A stretch of 64,000 nucleotides of DNA from Chersky-806 sp038252255 (lineage in GTDB: Bacteria > Actinomycetota > Acidimicrobiia > IMCC26256 > JAENVU01), in the NCBI GenBank assembly GCA_038252255.1, contig JBBSAM010000009.1, positions 1 to 64,000 on the forward strand. The letters are read 5' to 3'. Below, piece after piece: positions 17,455-26,297 of this stretch (the first letter of the stretch is position 1; each line of letters begins with the position of its first letter). The translations under genes and the position numbers were made by a program. The notes under the pieces were generated by a model. That model worked only from the letters and a program-made list of their open reading frames with translations. It was not told the DNA's origin and did no database searches.

Positions 17455-18584
17455 GGCGCTCCCATCTGCGCTTCCCGCTGCCGGGTCGTCGAGTGCACCG
17501 GCTCGTGATCGAACGCCGGGATCACTTCGCGCCCGAAGGTCTCCACCGACTCCTGCGCGATCTCGAGCGGCAGCGTGTTGTTCAGGATGCCGTAGATGAG
17601 CTGGTCCGCACCGGCACCACGCCAACGCTCGACCGACTTCGCCACATCCTCGGGCGTGCCCACGCTGCGCCGGCCCGCGTCCACCGATTCCCGCAGCTCG
17701 TCCAGGCTCGGTTCCGCGACCGTGAACGTGTCGCGGTCGATCCCGTCCGGCAGCGGAATCGAGTCGAGCTTGCGGACGACGAGCGACTGGTACTTCGAAG
17801 CGCCCATGTTGCGGAACAGGTCGAGCGCCTGATCACGGTTGTTCAGGCACAGCAGCATGCTGACGCAGGCGACGTTGTCGTTGAGGTACGCGCCCACGGG
17901 CTCCGTGCACCTGCCGATCGCGGTCTTGTACACGTCGATCAGCGGTGCGAGGTCCTCGGGGTCCCCCATCGTGAAGCAGAGGGCCCCCATGCCGAGCCGA
18001 CCGGCCTTCTCGAACGTCGACGGGCTCCCGCACGCGAGCCAGAGCGGCGGGTGCGGAACCGTCCATGGCCGGGGCAGCACCGTGCGTTCGGGCATCGTGA
18101 AGCCGCTGCCGTCGTGGGAGTACGGCGCTTCACGCAGCATCCGCACGACTTCGGGCAGCGCTTCGTCGAACAGGTCCCGGGTCGTGTCGGCATCCGGGAT
18201 CCCGAACCCCTGGTACTCCGTGCTCGACGAGCCGCGCCCCGTGCCGAACTCGAACCGGCCATTGCTCAGGTGGTCGAGCATCGACACGCGCTCGGCGACG
18301 CGGGCGGGATGGTTCACCGGTGGCGTGAGGTTGAAGATCCCGGATCCGAGGTGGAGCTGCTGTGTGCGTGCGGCGACGTAGCCCATCAGCACCTCGCTGG
18401 CGGAGACGTGCGAGTACTCCTCGAGGAAGTGATGCTCGGTGAACCACGAGTACTTGAAGCCGTTGACGTCGCCGGTGACTGCGACCTCGACCTCGTCGAG
18501 AAGCCGGCGGTGCTCCAGCCGCCGCTGCGCGTCCGCGCTCGCCTGGGTCGGCACGTGACCCGAATGGAAGATCCCGAACTCCAT
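17451..18584 (-). CDS. luciferase-like (LLM) monooxygenase, long form
   Basis: A 377-aa luciferase-like flavin protein longer than its two operon neighbours. It begins MEFGIFHSGHVPTQASADAQ and has KYSWFTEHHFLEEYSHVS, a hallmark of the luciferase alpha-type active-site strand, then RVSMLDHLSNGRFEFGTGRG and PHPPLWLACGSPSTFEKAGR. The EHHF element is commonly seen in alkanal- or alkane-type monooxygenases, so a monooxygenase role is plausible. It follows the aldehyde dehydrogenase by 7 bp, which suits an oxygenase/aldehyde oxidation sequence; that pairing is inferred. Confidence 0.87.
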   Translation of the reverse strand: MEFGIFHSGHVPTQASADAQRRLEHRRLLDEVEVAVTGDVNGFKYSWFTEHHFLEEYSHVSASEVLMGYVAARTQQLHLGSGIFNLTPPVNHPARVAERVSMLDHLSNGRFEFGTGRGSSSTEYQGFGIPDADTTRDLFDEALPEVVRMLREAPYSHDGSGFTMPERTVLPRPWTVPHPPLWLACGSPSTFEKAGRLGMGALCFTMGDPEDLAPLIDVYKTAIGRCTEPVGAYLNDNVACVSMLLCLNNRDQALDLFRNMGASKYQSLVVRKLDSIPLPDGIDRDTFTVAEPSLDELRESVDAGRRSVGTPEDVAKSVERWRGAGADQLIYGILNNTLPLEIAQESVETFGREVIPAFDHEPVHSTTRQREAQMGAP

Positions 18585-18591
18585 CGGACCG

Positions 18592-20070
18592 CTATCCGGG
18601 CCAGACGACGGACTGCAGCTCGGTGTACGCATGCAGCCCGAACGAACCGCCGTCGCGACCGATGCCGCTGTGCTTCGTGCCGCCGAACGGTGTCTCCTGG
18701 TTGCGCTGCACGGTGTTGATCCCGACGTTGCCGGCACGCATGCGCCGCGACACGCGCATCGCGCGGCTCGAGTCCCTGCTGAACACGTAGTCGTACAAGC
18801 CGAACTCGGTTTCGTTCGCGATCGCGATCGCTTCGTCCTCGTCGTCGAACGGGAGCGCAACGATGACCGGACCGAAGATCTCCTCCCGTACGACGCGCAT
18901 GTCCGGCCGGCAGTCGGCGATCAGCGTCGGCTCGACGTACCAACCCTTCTCGAGGTGCCCGGGCCGCCCGCCCCCAACGACGATCTCACCACCCTCGTCG
19001 CGCCCGGACTGGATGTAGCCCTCGACACGTTTCCGGTGGGCGTCGGTGATGAGCGGTCCGACGACCGTGTCGGGCTCGAGGGGATCGCCCACCTTGAGCA
19101 CCGTGGCCATCTTGGCCAGGCCCTCGACGACCTGGTCGTACACGGAGCGGTGCACGATGGCCCGGGTGGGAGCGGTGCAGATCTGCCCGGAATGGAAGGC
19201 CCACACCGAGCCGATCATGCCGATCGTGGACTTGAGATCGGCGTCCTCGAACACGATCGCGGCGCCCTTGCCGCCGAGCTCGAGGAGCTGGCGCTTCAGC
19301 CTGCGGCCGGCCACCTCGCCGATCTGCATCCCGACCGCGGTCGAGCCGGTGAAGCTCACCATGTCCACGTCGGGCGACTCGACGAGCGCCTGTCCCGACA
19401 CCGGAGACGAGCCGGTGACGATGTTCACGACGCCGGGAGGGAACCCCACCTCGTCGAGCAGGCGGACGAGCTCGATGACGGCGAGCGGGTCCTGGCCCGC
19501 CGGCCGCACCACGACGGTGTTGCCGGTCGCGAGCGCGGGGCCGAGCTTGCCCACCATGTTGACGAGCGGGAAGTTGTAGGAGGTGATGCACGCGACGACA
19601 CCGATGGGCGCGCGGCGAGCGAGCGCGCCCATCAGGCCGCCCGGAGCCAGCGCGGTCGCCTGCATCTCCTGGGGCGGCAGCGGGATCACGCTCGGCTCCA
19701 GCGCGCCGGCCGCGTAGCGCTCGAGCCGCGTGGCGACCATGGGGACCTGCATCGTCTTGCCGACATTCGTCGTGCAGCCGGTCTCCGCGATGACGAGCGG
19801 TACGAAGTCCTTCGCGCGGGCCTTCACCGCGTCCGCCGCAGCCTGGAGGAGGCGCGACCGCTCCTGCGGTGAGGTCCGAGACCAGGCGTCGAACGCGTCA
19901 CGCGCCGCGCTCGCGGCAGCGCGGGCCTGGTCGGCCGAAGCCTCGGGGGCCTCCGCCACCGTCTCTTCCGTCGCCGGGTTCACCACCGGGTAGGCACCGG
20001 CGTCGCCGGCCACCCAGCCGCCACCGATCAGGAGCCGGTAGTCGTCCTCTCCGGACAGGGTCTTGCGCAC
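18592..20070 (-). CDS. NAD(P)-dependent aldehyde dehydrogenase
   Basis: A 492-aa aldehyde dehydrogenase oxidising an aldehyde to its acid. The general base is Glu264 in LLELGGKGA, the nucleophile is Cys298 in HSGQICTAPTR, the cofactor loop is VSFTGSTAVG, and the C-terminal NVGINTVQRNQETPFGGTKHSGIG closes the site. Length and motifs are normal for the family. It starts with GTG at 20070, preceded by GAGGAAA. It is the first gene of the operon running down to at least 14021, and its promoter region holds the KstR-like palindrome at 20127. Confidence 0.93.
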   Translation of the reverse strand: MRKTLSGEDDYRLLIGGGWVAGDAGAYPVVNPATEETVAEAPEASADQARAAASAARDAFDAWSRTSPQERSRLLQAAADAVKARAKDFVPLVIAETGCTTNVGKTMQVPMVATRLERYAAGALEPSVIPLPPQEMQATALAPGGLMGALARRAPIGVVACITSYNFPLVNMVGKLGPALATGNTVVVRPAGQDPLAVIELVRLLDEVGFPPGVVNIVTGSSPVSGQALVESPDVDMVSFTGSTAVGMQIGEVAGRRLKRQLLELGGKGAAIVFEDADLKSTIGMIGSVWAFHSGQICTAPTRAIVHRSVYDQVVEGLAKMATVLKVGDPLEPDTVVGPLITDAHRKRVEGYIQSGRDEGGEIVVGGGRPGHLEKGWYVEPTLIADCRPDMRVVREEIFGPVIVALPFDDEDEAIAIANETEFGLYDYVFSRDSSRAMRVSRRMRAGNVGINTVQRNQETPFGGTKHSGIGRDGGSFGLHAYTELQSVVWPG

Positions 20071-20126
20071 GTCGTTTCCTCGAAGGTGGGCGTCAGGGCC
20101 GGGCCCGATCGAGCCGGCGCCAAGAC

Positions 20127-20140
20127 TAGAACAGGTTCTC
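20127..20140. promoter_or_regulatory. KstR-like palindromic operator
   Basis: TAGAACAGGTTCTC contains the perfect inverted repeat AGAAC-AG-GTTCT. It matches the mycobacterial KstR consensus TnnAACnnGTTnnA at all specified positions but the last. It lies midway between the divergent aldehyde dehydrogenase operon (start 20070) and a luciferase-like gene (start 20166), where one repressor dimer could govern both. No KstR-like gene is in the window. Confidence 0.5.
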
Positions 20141-20165
20141 GTTCGCGTCAGAACGACTGCGTAAC

Positions 20166-21056
20166 ATGCGGCCGATGGACCTCGGACGGGTCTGCCTCTG
20201 GACCCACCACTTCGACTTCCAACCGCTCCCCCGCGTGCTCGATGCCGCCGCGGAGCTCGAAGACCTCGGCTACCCGACGCTCTGGATCCCCGAGGTGGCC
20301 GGCCGCGACCCGTTCGTCAACGCGACGATGCTGCTCGGCGCCACGCAGCACCTGAACCTCGCCACCGGGATCGCCAACGTCTACGCCCGCGATCCCCTCG
20401 CCATGGCAGCGGTGTGGAAGACGCTCACCGAGGCCTTCCCGGAGCGGTTCCTGCTCGGCCTCGGCGTGAGCCATCAGGCGGCGGTCGAGGGGCTGCGCAA
20501 GCAGGAGTACGGCAAGCCCCTCACCACGATGCGCGAATACCTCGACGGGATGGACTCCGCCCCGTACTTCTCGCGGCCGCCGAACACCGACCCCAGGCGC
20601 GCGCTCGCCGCGCTCGGTCCGAAGATGCTCGCACTCGCGGCCGAGCGGGCGGTCGGCGCGCATCCGTACTTCGTGCCCGTCGAGCACACGGCGAACGCGC
20701 GCGAGGTGCTGGGGCCGGATGCTTGGCTCATGCCCGAGCAGATGGCGGTGCTCGAGACCGATCCCGCCGCGGCGCGCGCCATTGCCCGGCGCACGATGTC
20801 CACGTACCTGGGATTGCCCAACTACGTGAACAACCTCCGCCGGCTCGGCTGGAGCGACGACGACTTCGCTGACGGTGGTACCGACCGGCTGGTGGACGCC
20901 ATCGTCGTGTGGGGCGACGAAGAAGCCGTCCGCGCTCGCGTGGCCGATCATCACGCCGCCGGTGCCGACCACGTCTGTGTGCAGTTGCTCCCGGCCGAGT
21001 TCACCGACCTCCCCATCGAAGGCTGGCGCCGCCTGGCGCCGGTCCTGCTCGGCTGA
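20166..21056 (+). CDS. luciferase-like (LLM) F420-type oxidoreductase
   Basis: A 296-aa luciferase-like oxidoreductase. It has ELEDLGYPTLWIPEVAGRDPF, a short ATGIANVYARDPLAMAAVWK helix typical of TIGR03620-type F420 LLM proteins, FPERFLLGLGVSH, and a C-terminal region ending in a LPAEFTDLPIEGWRRL helix. ATG codons at 20166 and 20175 are both possible; neither has a strong ribosome-binding site. It is divergent from the aldehyde dehydrogenase operon that holds three other LLM genes, with a shared KstR-like site between them, so the four are likely co-regulated. The substrate is unknown. Confidence 0.88.
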   Translation: MRPMDLGRVCLWTHHFDFQPLPRVLDAAAELEDLGYPTLWIPEVAGRDPFVNATMLLGATQHLNLATGIANVYARDPLAMAAVWKTLTEAFPERFLLGLGVSHQAAVEGLRKQEYGKPLTTMREYLDGMDSAPYFSRPPNTDPRRALAALGPKMLALAAERAVGAHPYFVPVEHTANAREVLGPDAWLMPEQMAVLETDPAAARAIARRTMSTYLGLPNYVNNLRRLGWSDDDFADGGTDRLVDAIVVWGDEEAVRARVADHHAAGADHVCVQLLPAEFTDLPIEGWRRLAPVLLG

Positions 21057-21118
21057 ACGGTGGTCCGGCACTACCGTTAGCCACTCGAACCGCGAGCGAA
21101 GGCGGGAGCGGGAACGCA

Positions 21119-22390
21119 GTGCGGACGCCGGAGCGACCCAGAGAGCCGAGCCAGGACCGCTGGAGCGACATTCTCGAGCATCTCGCGGCCGCGGCGGAGC
21201 TGGTCGGTCTCGATCCGGACTTCCACCGGCGCCTGCAGTCCGCCAGCCGGACCCTCGAGGTCTCGATCCCGGTCCGCATGGACGACGGGTCGCTCGAGGT
21301 CTTCACCGGATGGCGGATCCATCACGACACCACCCGCGGCCCGGGCAAGGGCGGCATCCGCTTCCACCCGACCGTCGACGTGCGCGAGGTCTCGGCTCTC
21401 GCGGCCGCGATGACCTTCAAGACCGCGGTGATGGATCTGCCCTTCGGTGGGGCCAAGGGCGGGGTGCGCTGCGACCCGACGGTGATGTCGCTCGGTGAGC
21501 TCGAACGCCTGACCCGTCGGTACACGTGGGAGATCCTGCCGCTGCTGGGGCCGGACAAGGACGTCCCCGCGCCGGACGTCAACACCGATGGCCGGGTGAT
21601 GGCCTGGCTCATGGACACGGTGTCGATGGCGCGCGGCGAGGGCATCACCGCATCGGTCACCGGCAAGCCACTCTCGATCGGGGGCACCGCGGACCATGCG
21701 GGTGGCACCGCGACCGGTGTGGTGATGTGCGTTCGCGACACGTTCGAGGAGCTGGGCATCCAGCTGGCCGGGAAGCGAGCGGTGATCCAGGGCTTCGGCA
21801 AGGTCGGCGCGCCGCTGGCGTTCCTGCTGCACTCCGCCGGGATGCGCGTCGTCGCGGTGAGCGACGTCCACGGAGCGGTGACGAACTCCGGCGGTCTCGA
21901 TATTCCCGCGCTCTCGGAACATGCCGCGGCCACCGGCACGGTTGCCGGATACCCGGGCGCGGAACCGCTCGACCCCGCGGACCTGTTCTCGATCGAATGC
22001 GAGGTGGCGATCCCGGCCGCGATGGAAGGCGCCATCGACCGCGACCAGGCCCGTGGCTGCGGTGCCCGGGTCGTGGTGGAAGCTGCGAACGGTCCCATCA
22101 CCGCCGACGCCGACACGATCCTCGACGAGCGCGGCATCATCGTGGTCCCCGACATCCTCGCCAACGCCGGCGGCGTGACGTCGTCCTACTTCGAGTGGGC
22201 GCAGAACCGGCAGGGCATCGCCTGGCTCGACGGGGTGGCCGCTTCGCGCCTCGCCTACACGATGCACCATGCCTTCACGACCGTCTGGGCCGCGTCAGAG
22301 ACCCACAAGGTGTCGCTGCGCCGCGCTTCGTACGCGATCGCGGTCGAGCGCATCGGCGAGGCCATGTCCGTCCGCGGCCTCTTCCCCTAG
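21119..22390 (+). CDS. Glu/Leu/Phe/Val-type dehydrogenase (glutamate dehydrogenase family)
   Basis: A 423-aa oxidative deaminase, interconverting an amino acid and its 2-oxo acid with NAD(P). The substrate lysines lie in GPGKGGIRFHP and DLPFGGAKGGV, the catalytic Asp region is APDVNTDGRVMAWLMD, the Rossmann fold starts at RAVIQGFGKVG, and VVEAANGPIT is the usual nucleotide-side loop. Length and the KGGIR signature favour a glutamate dehydrogenase over a branched-chain enzyme. I used the GTG at 21119; upstream codons look like shadow. It stands alone, ends at a strong hairpin, and borders the repeat-bounded accessory island. Confidence 0.9.
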   Translation: MRTPERPREPSQDRWSDILEHLAAAAELVGLDPDFHRRLQSASRTLEVSIPVRMDDGSLEVFTGWRIHHDTTRGPGKGGIRFHPTVDVREVSALAAAMTFKTAVMDLPFGGAKGGVRCDPTVMSLGELERLTRRYTWEILPLLGPDKDVPAPDVNTDGRVMAWLMDTVSMARGEGITASVTGKPLSIGGTADHAGGTATGVVMCVRDTFEELGIQLAGKRAVIQGFGKVGAPLAFLLHSAGMRVVAVSDVHGAVTNSGGLDIPALSEHAAATGTVAGYPGAEPLDPADLFSIECEVAIPAAMEGAIDRDQARGCGARVVVEAANGPITADADTILDERGIIVVPDILANAGGVTSSYFEWAQNRQGIAWLDGVAASRLAYTMHHAFTTVWAASETHKVSLRRASYAIAVERIGEAMSVRGLFP

Positions 22391-22429
22391 TTCCAAGCAG
22401 CCCCCTTCGTTTCGCCGCCCACACGAACC

Positions 22430-22481
22430 CGTTTCGGTGTCGTCTCGACACGCTGGGACGTGTTCAAACGACACCGAAACG
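22430..22481. terminator. hairpin element T1 after the dehydrogenase gene
   Basis: A long inverted repeat: GTTTCGGTGTCGT at 22431-22443 pairs with ACGACACCGAAAC at 22468-22480, with one more C-G pair outside. The 24-nt loop can form a further ACACG/CGTGT stem. It sits 40 bp after the dehydrogenase stop and before a convergent gene. A related hairpin with compensating pair changes occurs at 57407. There is no T tract, so it may be a Rho-independent terminator of an unusual kind or a transcript-stabilising element. Confidence 0.65.
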
Positions 22482-22494
22482 TGAGAACGGTTGA

Positions 22495-22520
22495 CCTGGC
22501 CAGCGTTCGTGAATCACGCC
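22495..22520 (+). repeat. island boundary repeat R1 (26 bp)
   Basis: First of five copies. It reads CCTGGCCAGCG then TTCGTGAATCACGCC and aligns without gaps to R2-R4. It lies between hairpin T1 and the frameshifted reductase and marks the left edge of the accessory island. Confidence 0.65.
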
Positions 22521-22587
22521 ACCTGTGAACGTGCTTCGGTGCGGGTCCTCCAAGATGCGACCGGCTTCGGGCTGGCACGCCCGATGG

Positions 22588-23137
<550 letters not shown>

Positions 23138-23221
23138 CCGGTGAGGGTACCGATCGAGGCTGGGATCCAGGCGGAGGCACGACCGACATGGTTGCGCACG
23201 GCCACTGGGCAGTCCGCCAGT

Positions 23222-23584
23222 CTACGGTGCGTCAGCCGTCAGTTGCCCAAGGATCCGGTTGACCTTCGCCCAGTCGTAAGGAGCGCTGGGACCGGTCTGA
23301 TTCTCCAGGTCTAAGGCCAGCTGTCGAAGCGCTGGTATTGCAGCGACGATGGTGAACTCGCGAACGAGTGCGAGCGCCTCGAACCGGATGGCTTCATTGG
23401 GAGACCCGATCCACTCGACAAGCAGCGCATCGACTGCGATCCGTGCTTCCGGAGTCAGCCCTTCGTATGCACGGAACAAAGCAGGCACTGCACCTGGGCT
23501 GTCCTTGGCTGCTCGATAGCGCTCGTCGATATCGGAACGCAGCTCGACCCAGCGTGCCTGAACGTCACGATCGTCACCGCTCAC
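23222..23584 (-). CDS. small helical protein, unknown (HEAT-like pattern)
   Basis: A 120-aa protein beginning VSGDDRDVQARWVELRSDID. It is mostly helical, with a repeat-like pattern in which pairs of helices are spaced about 35 residues apart (LTPEARIAVDALLVEWIG, NEAIRFEALALVREF, VAAIPALRQLALDLEN), which suggests a HEAT-type solenoid. I do not recognise a family and no catalytic motif is visible. The GTG start at 23584 is 49 bp from repeat R2. It lies in the same cassette as the frameshifted reductase, on the same strand. Lower GC than the flanking genes supports acquisition. Confidence 0.6.
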   Translation of the reverse strand: MSGDDRDVQARWVELRSDIDERYRAAKDSPGAVPALFRAYEGLTPEARIAVDALLVEWIGSPNEAIRFEALALVREFTIVAAIPALRQLALDLENQTGPSAPYDWAKVNRILGQLTADAP

Positions 23585-23633
23585 GCCGACACTGTGCCCG
23601 ACGACAGTCCCTCACAGGCGAGAGCCCGACCGA

Positions 23634-23659
23634 CCAGGCCAGTGTGCGCCAATGACGCC
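23634..23659 (+). repeat. island boundary repeat R2 (26 bp)
   Basis: Second copy: CCAGGCCAGTG then TGCGCCAATGACGCC. It is the most diverged of the full-length copies in the middle of the unit but keeps the CCAGGCCA and AATGACGCC ends. It separates the small helical gene from the next minus-strand gene. Confidence 0.65.
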
Positions 23660-23664
23660 AGTTC

Positions 23665-24552
23665 CTACCGCTGCTCGAGCTGGCGCTGCATGTCACGCGC
23701 GGCGCGTTGACTTCGTTTGCCGGCGGACGGATCAACTCGGACGACGGAACCGCGGATGATCTGGGACGGGCCACCGTTCTCGGTTGCCCCGCAAGCCGGC
23801 TCGAAGCCTTGCGCCCAGAAGCGAGCGAAGCGTCGAAAGGCAGCATTGCCGGTTGCCGCACCGACACGCACCTCTCCTGGGCCTCGCCGCGGGCGATATT
23901 GGACCTGCGCCGCCGTTGGCTGCTGCCAGGGAGACAGGAAGGTCGTCCCGCGCCGAGCGAAGCCTGCCGGTAGTCCAGCGGCGCCGATCTCGGGCGGCGG
24001 CGCGAACGGTGTTCCCCAGGTCACAGCGGCAGCGGCAGCCCGGAGCTGCTGATCGGAGACCCTGCGGCCGAGCACGTAGCCCTCCGCCCTCGTCACGTCG
24101 GAGGGGCCAAGGATCAGGATGGCCTTGTACCCGTCGTGCATCCGAACGACCGGAGCGTCAGCCCCGTGGATCATGATTCCGTCGGGCCTGTAGGTCGACG
24201 GGTCGTCGTAGGCCCGGTCCAAGGCACCGTCACAGACGGGAGCGAACTCACCGTCCTGCGACGTGGTCCCCACCACCAACGCGGGACCCGCGATGGCGTT
24301 CGCGTTCCGCCGAAGGTAGAGCGTGTGGACACCACCTTGCAGCACTGAATCGCGTTCGACGACTCCGCCCGTCCACCCCTTCGGAAGCTTCGCCGGCACT
24401 ATCGGACGCCGCGGCGCAGTCATGAACCCGATGCCAGCAGGAAACGGCAAAGTTCTCTGCCCCGGTTCGACCGACGCGATGGAGCTGACGCCGCCAAGGA
24501 GAGCGGTGACCGTTGCCGCACCTGCGGTGACGACCCGCATCACGTCGAACAC
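23665..24552 (-). CDS. exported or membrane-anchored protein of unknown function
   Basis: A 295-aa protein starting VFDVMRVVTAGAATVTALLG, with a hydrophobic N-terminal segment that looks like a signal sequence or anchor, followed by a secreted-type domain with few lysines. No family or catalytic motif is recognised. I chose the GTG at 24552 because AAAGGTGG lies 8 nt upstream; an ATG at 24540 is the alternative. It occupies the R2-R3 cassette alone. Two cysteines in the C-terminal half could form a disulfide after export. Its function is unknown. Confidence 0.6.
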   Translation of the reverse strand: MFDVMRVVTAGAATVTALLGGVSSIASVEPGQRTLPFPAGIGFMTAPRRPIVPAKLPKGWTGGVVERDSVLQGGVHTLYLRRNANAIAGPALVVGTTSQDGEFAPVCDGALDRAYDDPSTYRPDGIMIHGADAPVVRMHDGYKAILILGPSDVTRAEGYVLGRRVSDQQLRAAAAAVTWGTPFAPPPEIGAAGLPAGFARRGTTFLSPWQQPTAAQVQYRPRRGPGEVRVGAATGNAAFRRFARFWAQGFEPACGATENGGPSQIIRGSVVRVDPSAGKRSQRAARDMQRQLEQR

Positions 24553-24650
24553 CAGATCACCACCTTTGTGACCCACCCGTCGCGCATCGAGCGTACGGCG
24601 GGTACAGGCTGAACGGACAGCACTTGCAACCTCGATGACTGCACCGTCGA

Positions 24651-24676
24651 CCAGGCCACGGTTCATGAATGACGCC
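24651..24676 (+). repeat. island boundary repeat R3 (26 bp)
   Basis: Third copy: CCAGGCCACGG then TTCATGAATGACGCC. It differs from R4 at two positions only. It lies in the 282-bp gap between two divergent genes (starts 24552 and 24835), which otherwise shows only a short ACAAA/TTTGT inverted repeat near 24711. Confidence 0.7.
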
Positions 24677-24834
24677 AGCAGGCCGGAGCGCGGCTGCGCG
24701 GGACCCGCTCCACAAACATGGATTTGTCCACATGGGGATGACGGTTGGCGCGGTGGACGACCAGGTCTACGCTTCCGGCCGACGATTGCGGCTCCCGCCG
24801 CGCCGCCAACGGCATGACGAATGGATGGAACGGC

Positions 24835-25197
24835 ATGGAATACGAGTTCACGACGGGGACACCGATCACCGAAGAGGAAGCGCTCGAGCAGGTCGCGGCC
24901 ATGGGGTTGCACGGGTTGGCGTTCGATGACGGCCACGACGAGGACGAGACCCTGCACTGGCACGAGTTCGAGGCGGTCACTTGGGTGATCTCCGGCACGG
25001 GATCGTTCGCCGACGAGCACGGCAACGTGACCACAGTCGCACCGGGATGTCGGCTCCAGGCACCCGCAGGATGGCTGCACCGCACCCTGGCGGGCACGCA
25101 GACCCGGCTAGTGATCGGGACGAACCTGCCCGGCGAGCGCTGGACCGCGCCGATCAACAAGGATCCGGCCGAGCGGCCAGCAGAGCTCTCGGCCTGA
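24835..25197 (+). CDS. small single-domain cupin
   Basis: A 120-aa cupin. The metal-binding first motif is ETLHWHEFEAVTWVISGTG and the second is APAGWLHRTLAG, giving His-x-His, Glu and His in the usual places for a Mn, Fe or Zn site in a beta barrel. Such small cupins act as dioxygenases, isomerases or ligand binders; nothing here selects one. The ATG at 24835 has GGATGGA upstream; an earlier ATG at 24814 is possible. It is the only plus-strand gene in the island and ends 14 bp before repeat R4, so it is the most compact repeat-bounded unit. Confidence 0.78.
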   Translation: MEYEFTTGTPITEEEALEQVAAMGLHGLAFDDGHDEDETLHWHEFEAVTWVISGTGSFADEHGNVTTVAPGCRLQAPAGWLHRTLAGTQTRLVIGTNLPGERWTAPINKDPAERPAELSA

Positions 25198-25211
25198 GCC
25201 GGCTCGCTCGG

Positions 25212-25237
25212 CCAGGCCACCGTTCGTGAATGACGCC
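25212..25237 (+). repeat. island boundary repeat R4 (26 bp)
   Basis: Fourth copy: CCAGGCCACCG then TTCGTGAATGACGCC; the copy closest to the consensus. It lies 14 bp after the cupin stop and 48 bp before the end of the next, convergent gene. Confidence 0.7.
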
Positions 25238-25285
25238 CTTTGTGGAACGGCCGACGGACAGGACTAATGGGGGAGCTGAGTCGTC

Positions 25286-26221
25286 TTAGGGTGCGGTGGC
25301 GACGGGGCCGGTCGTTGTCGCGTCCACGAGTACGCGTCCGCCGAGCGGCGATGCCAGTCGGACGACGGCTTTCCGGGTGTGGCCGACCAAATCGCATAGG
25401 CCGGTTTCAAAGCGGGTCTCGCGGACCTTGATCGCGACCGCGGTGGACGATGCGAGTTGGTCCACGGTGTAGCTCGCGGTGCACGGTCCGCGGCCGGATT
25501 GCCAACCGGTGAAGGTGATCGTCACGGTTCGACCGTCCGCGTCGATCTGAGCTCCTACGCTCGGCTGGTGGAGCCAGGTGGCAGGTGCCGAGAACTGCGA
25601 TGACGGCGCCACGGCCAGGACTGCAGCCGGGTCGACCACGCCCCTGAATGAAAAGAGCCATGCGGGAAGCACCTTGACGCCGCGGTCTGTCTTGAACGGT
25701 GCCGAATCGAATCGGACCGTCGTGATGACGAGCGGTGTTGGCGGGGCGGGCGCGCCACCGGCAGGCGTTCCTTCGGAGCGCATGAGTCCGAGCGCGTCGG
25801 CCGCGGATAGCCCCGGGTACCTAGCCGCGGCTAGGGGACCCGACAGTAGCGTCGCGGGCGCGACAAAAGCTCCGGAGAGGAAGGCCTCCTTCGCATCGTT
25901 CGTCGTGAAGCCGGAAGCGGGAGCGGATACGGGATCGTCGAGCACGACTAGAGGTCGCGGCGCAGCGTGTATCGGAAATGCCGACCACGCTTCGAGAGCC
26001 GCGCGCATCTCCCGAACCGATGCCTCGGGAGCCGCGTTGTCGACGCTGGTCTTCGACGCCTTCACCGTTCGTCGAATCTGTGGTGATCCGGCTTCGGCAC
26101 GGACTACAGCCGTAGCTGCGAGCGCCACGAGGATTGCGACCGCGATCCCGATCACGAACGGCCTCGTTGCATGTTTGACGCGGCGTTCAGCTCGACCCTC
26201 ACCAAGGAGCGGCTTGGACAT
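25286..26221 (-). CDS. membrane-anchored extracytoplasmic protein, unknown
   Basis: A 311-aa protein with a positively charged N-terminus, one membrane segment at about residues 21-41 (RPFVIGIAVAILVALAATAV), and a large extracytoplasmic domain without a recognised motif. Two cysteines (GRGPCTASY and ETGLCDLVG) could form a disulfide. The topology resembles mycobacterial-type secreted or surface proteins, but no family is recognised. It fills the R4-R5 cassette alone. Its base composition is lower in GC than the housekeeping genes of the window, in line with the rest of the island. Confidence 0.65.
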   Translation of the reverse strand: MSKPLLGEGRAERRVKHATRPFVIGIAVAILVALAATAVVRAEAGSPQIRRTVKASKTSVDNAAPEASVREMRAALEAWSAFPIHAAPRPLVVLDDPVSAPASGFTTNDAKEAFLSGAFVAPATLLSGPLAAARYPGLSAADALGLMRSEGTPAGGAPAPPTPLVITTVRFDSAPFKTDRGVKVLPAWLFSFRGVVDPAAVLAVAPSSQFSAPATWLHQPSVGAQIDADGRTVTITFTGWQSGRGPCTASYTVDQLASSTAVAIKVRETRFETGLCDLVGHTRKAVVRLASPLGGRVLVDATTTGPVATAP

Positions 26222-26258
26222 AGGTTCAGCGTAGACAGCGCGGTACGAAGACCGTCGG

Positions 26259-26270
26259 CCAGGCCAGCGT
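26259..26270 (+). repeat. island boundary repeat R5 (partial)
   Basis: Only the left 12 bp, CCAGGCCAGCGT, match the other copies; the sequence then diverges 28 bp before the amidohydrolase stop. A partial copy at the right end of the island is what would be expected if the outermost repeat joins chromosomal DNA, but 12 bp alone is weak. Confidence 0.4.
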
Positions 26271-26297
26271 GATCTCGCCTCGCCGGGCGCGGTTGAG

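Noticed and set aside
20141..20153. Single GCGTCAGAAC half-site near the luciferase-like gene at 20166
   Set aside because: Only one arm resembles the shared operator and no partner lies at the 3-bp spacing, so it is not counted as a copy.
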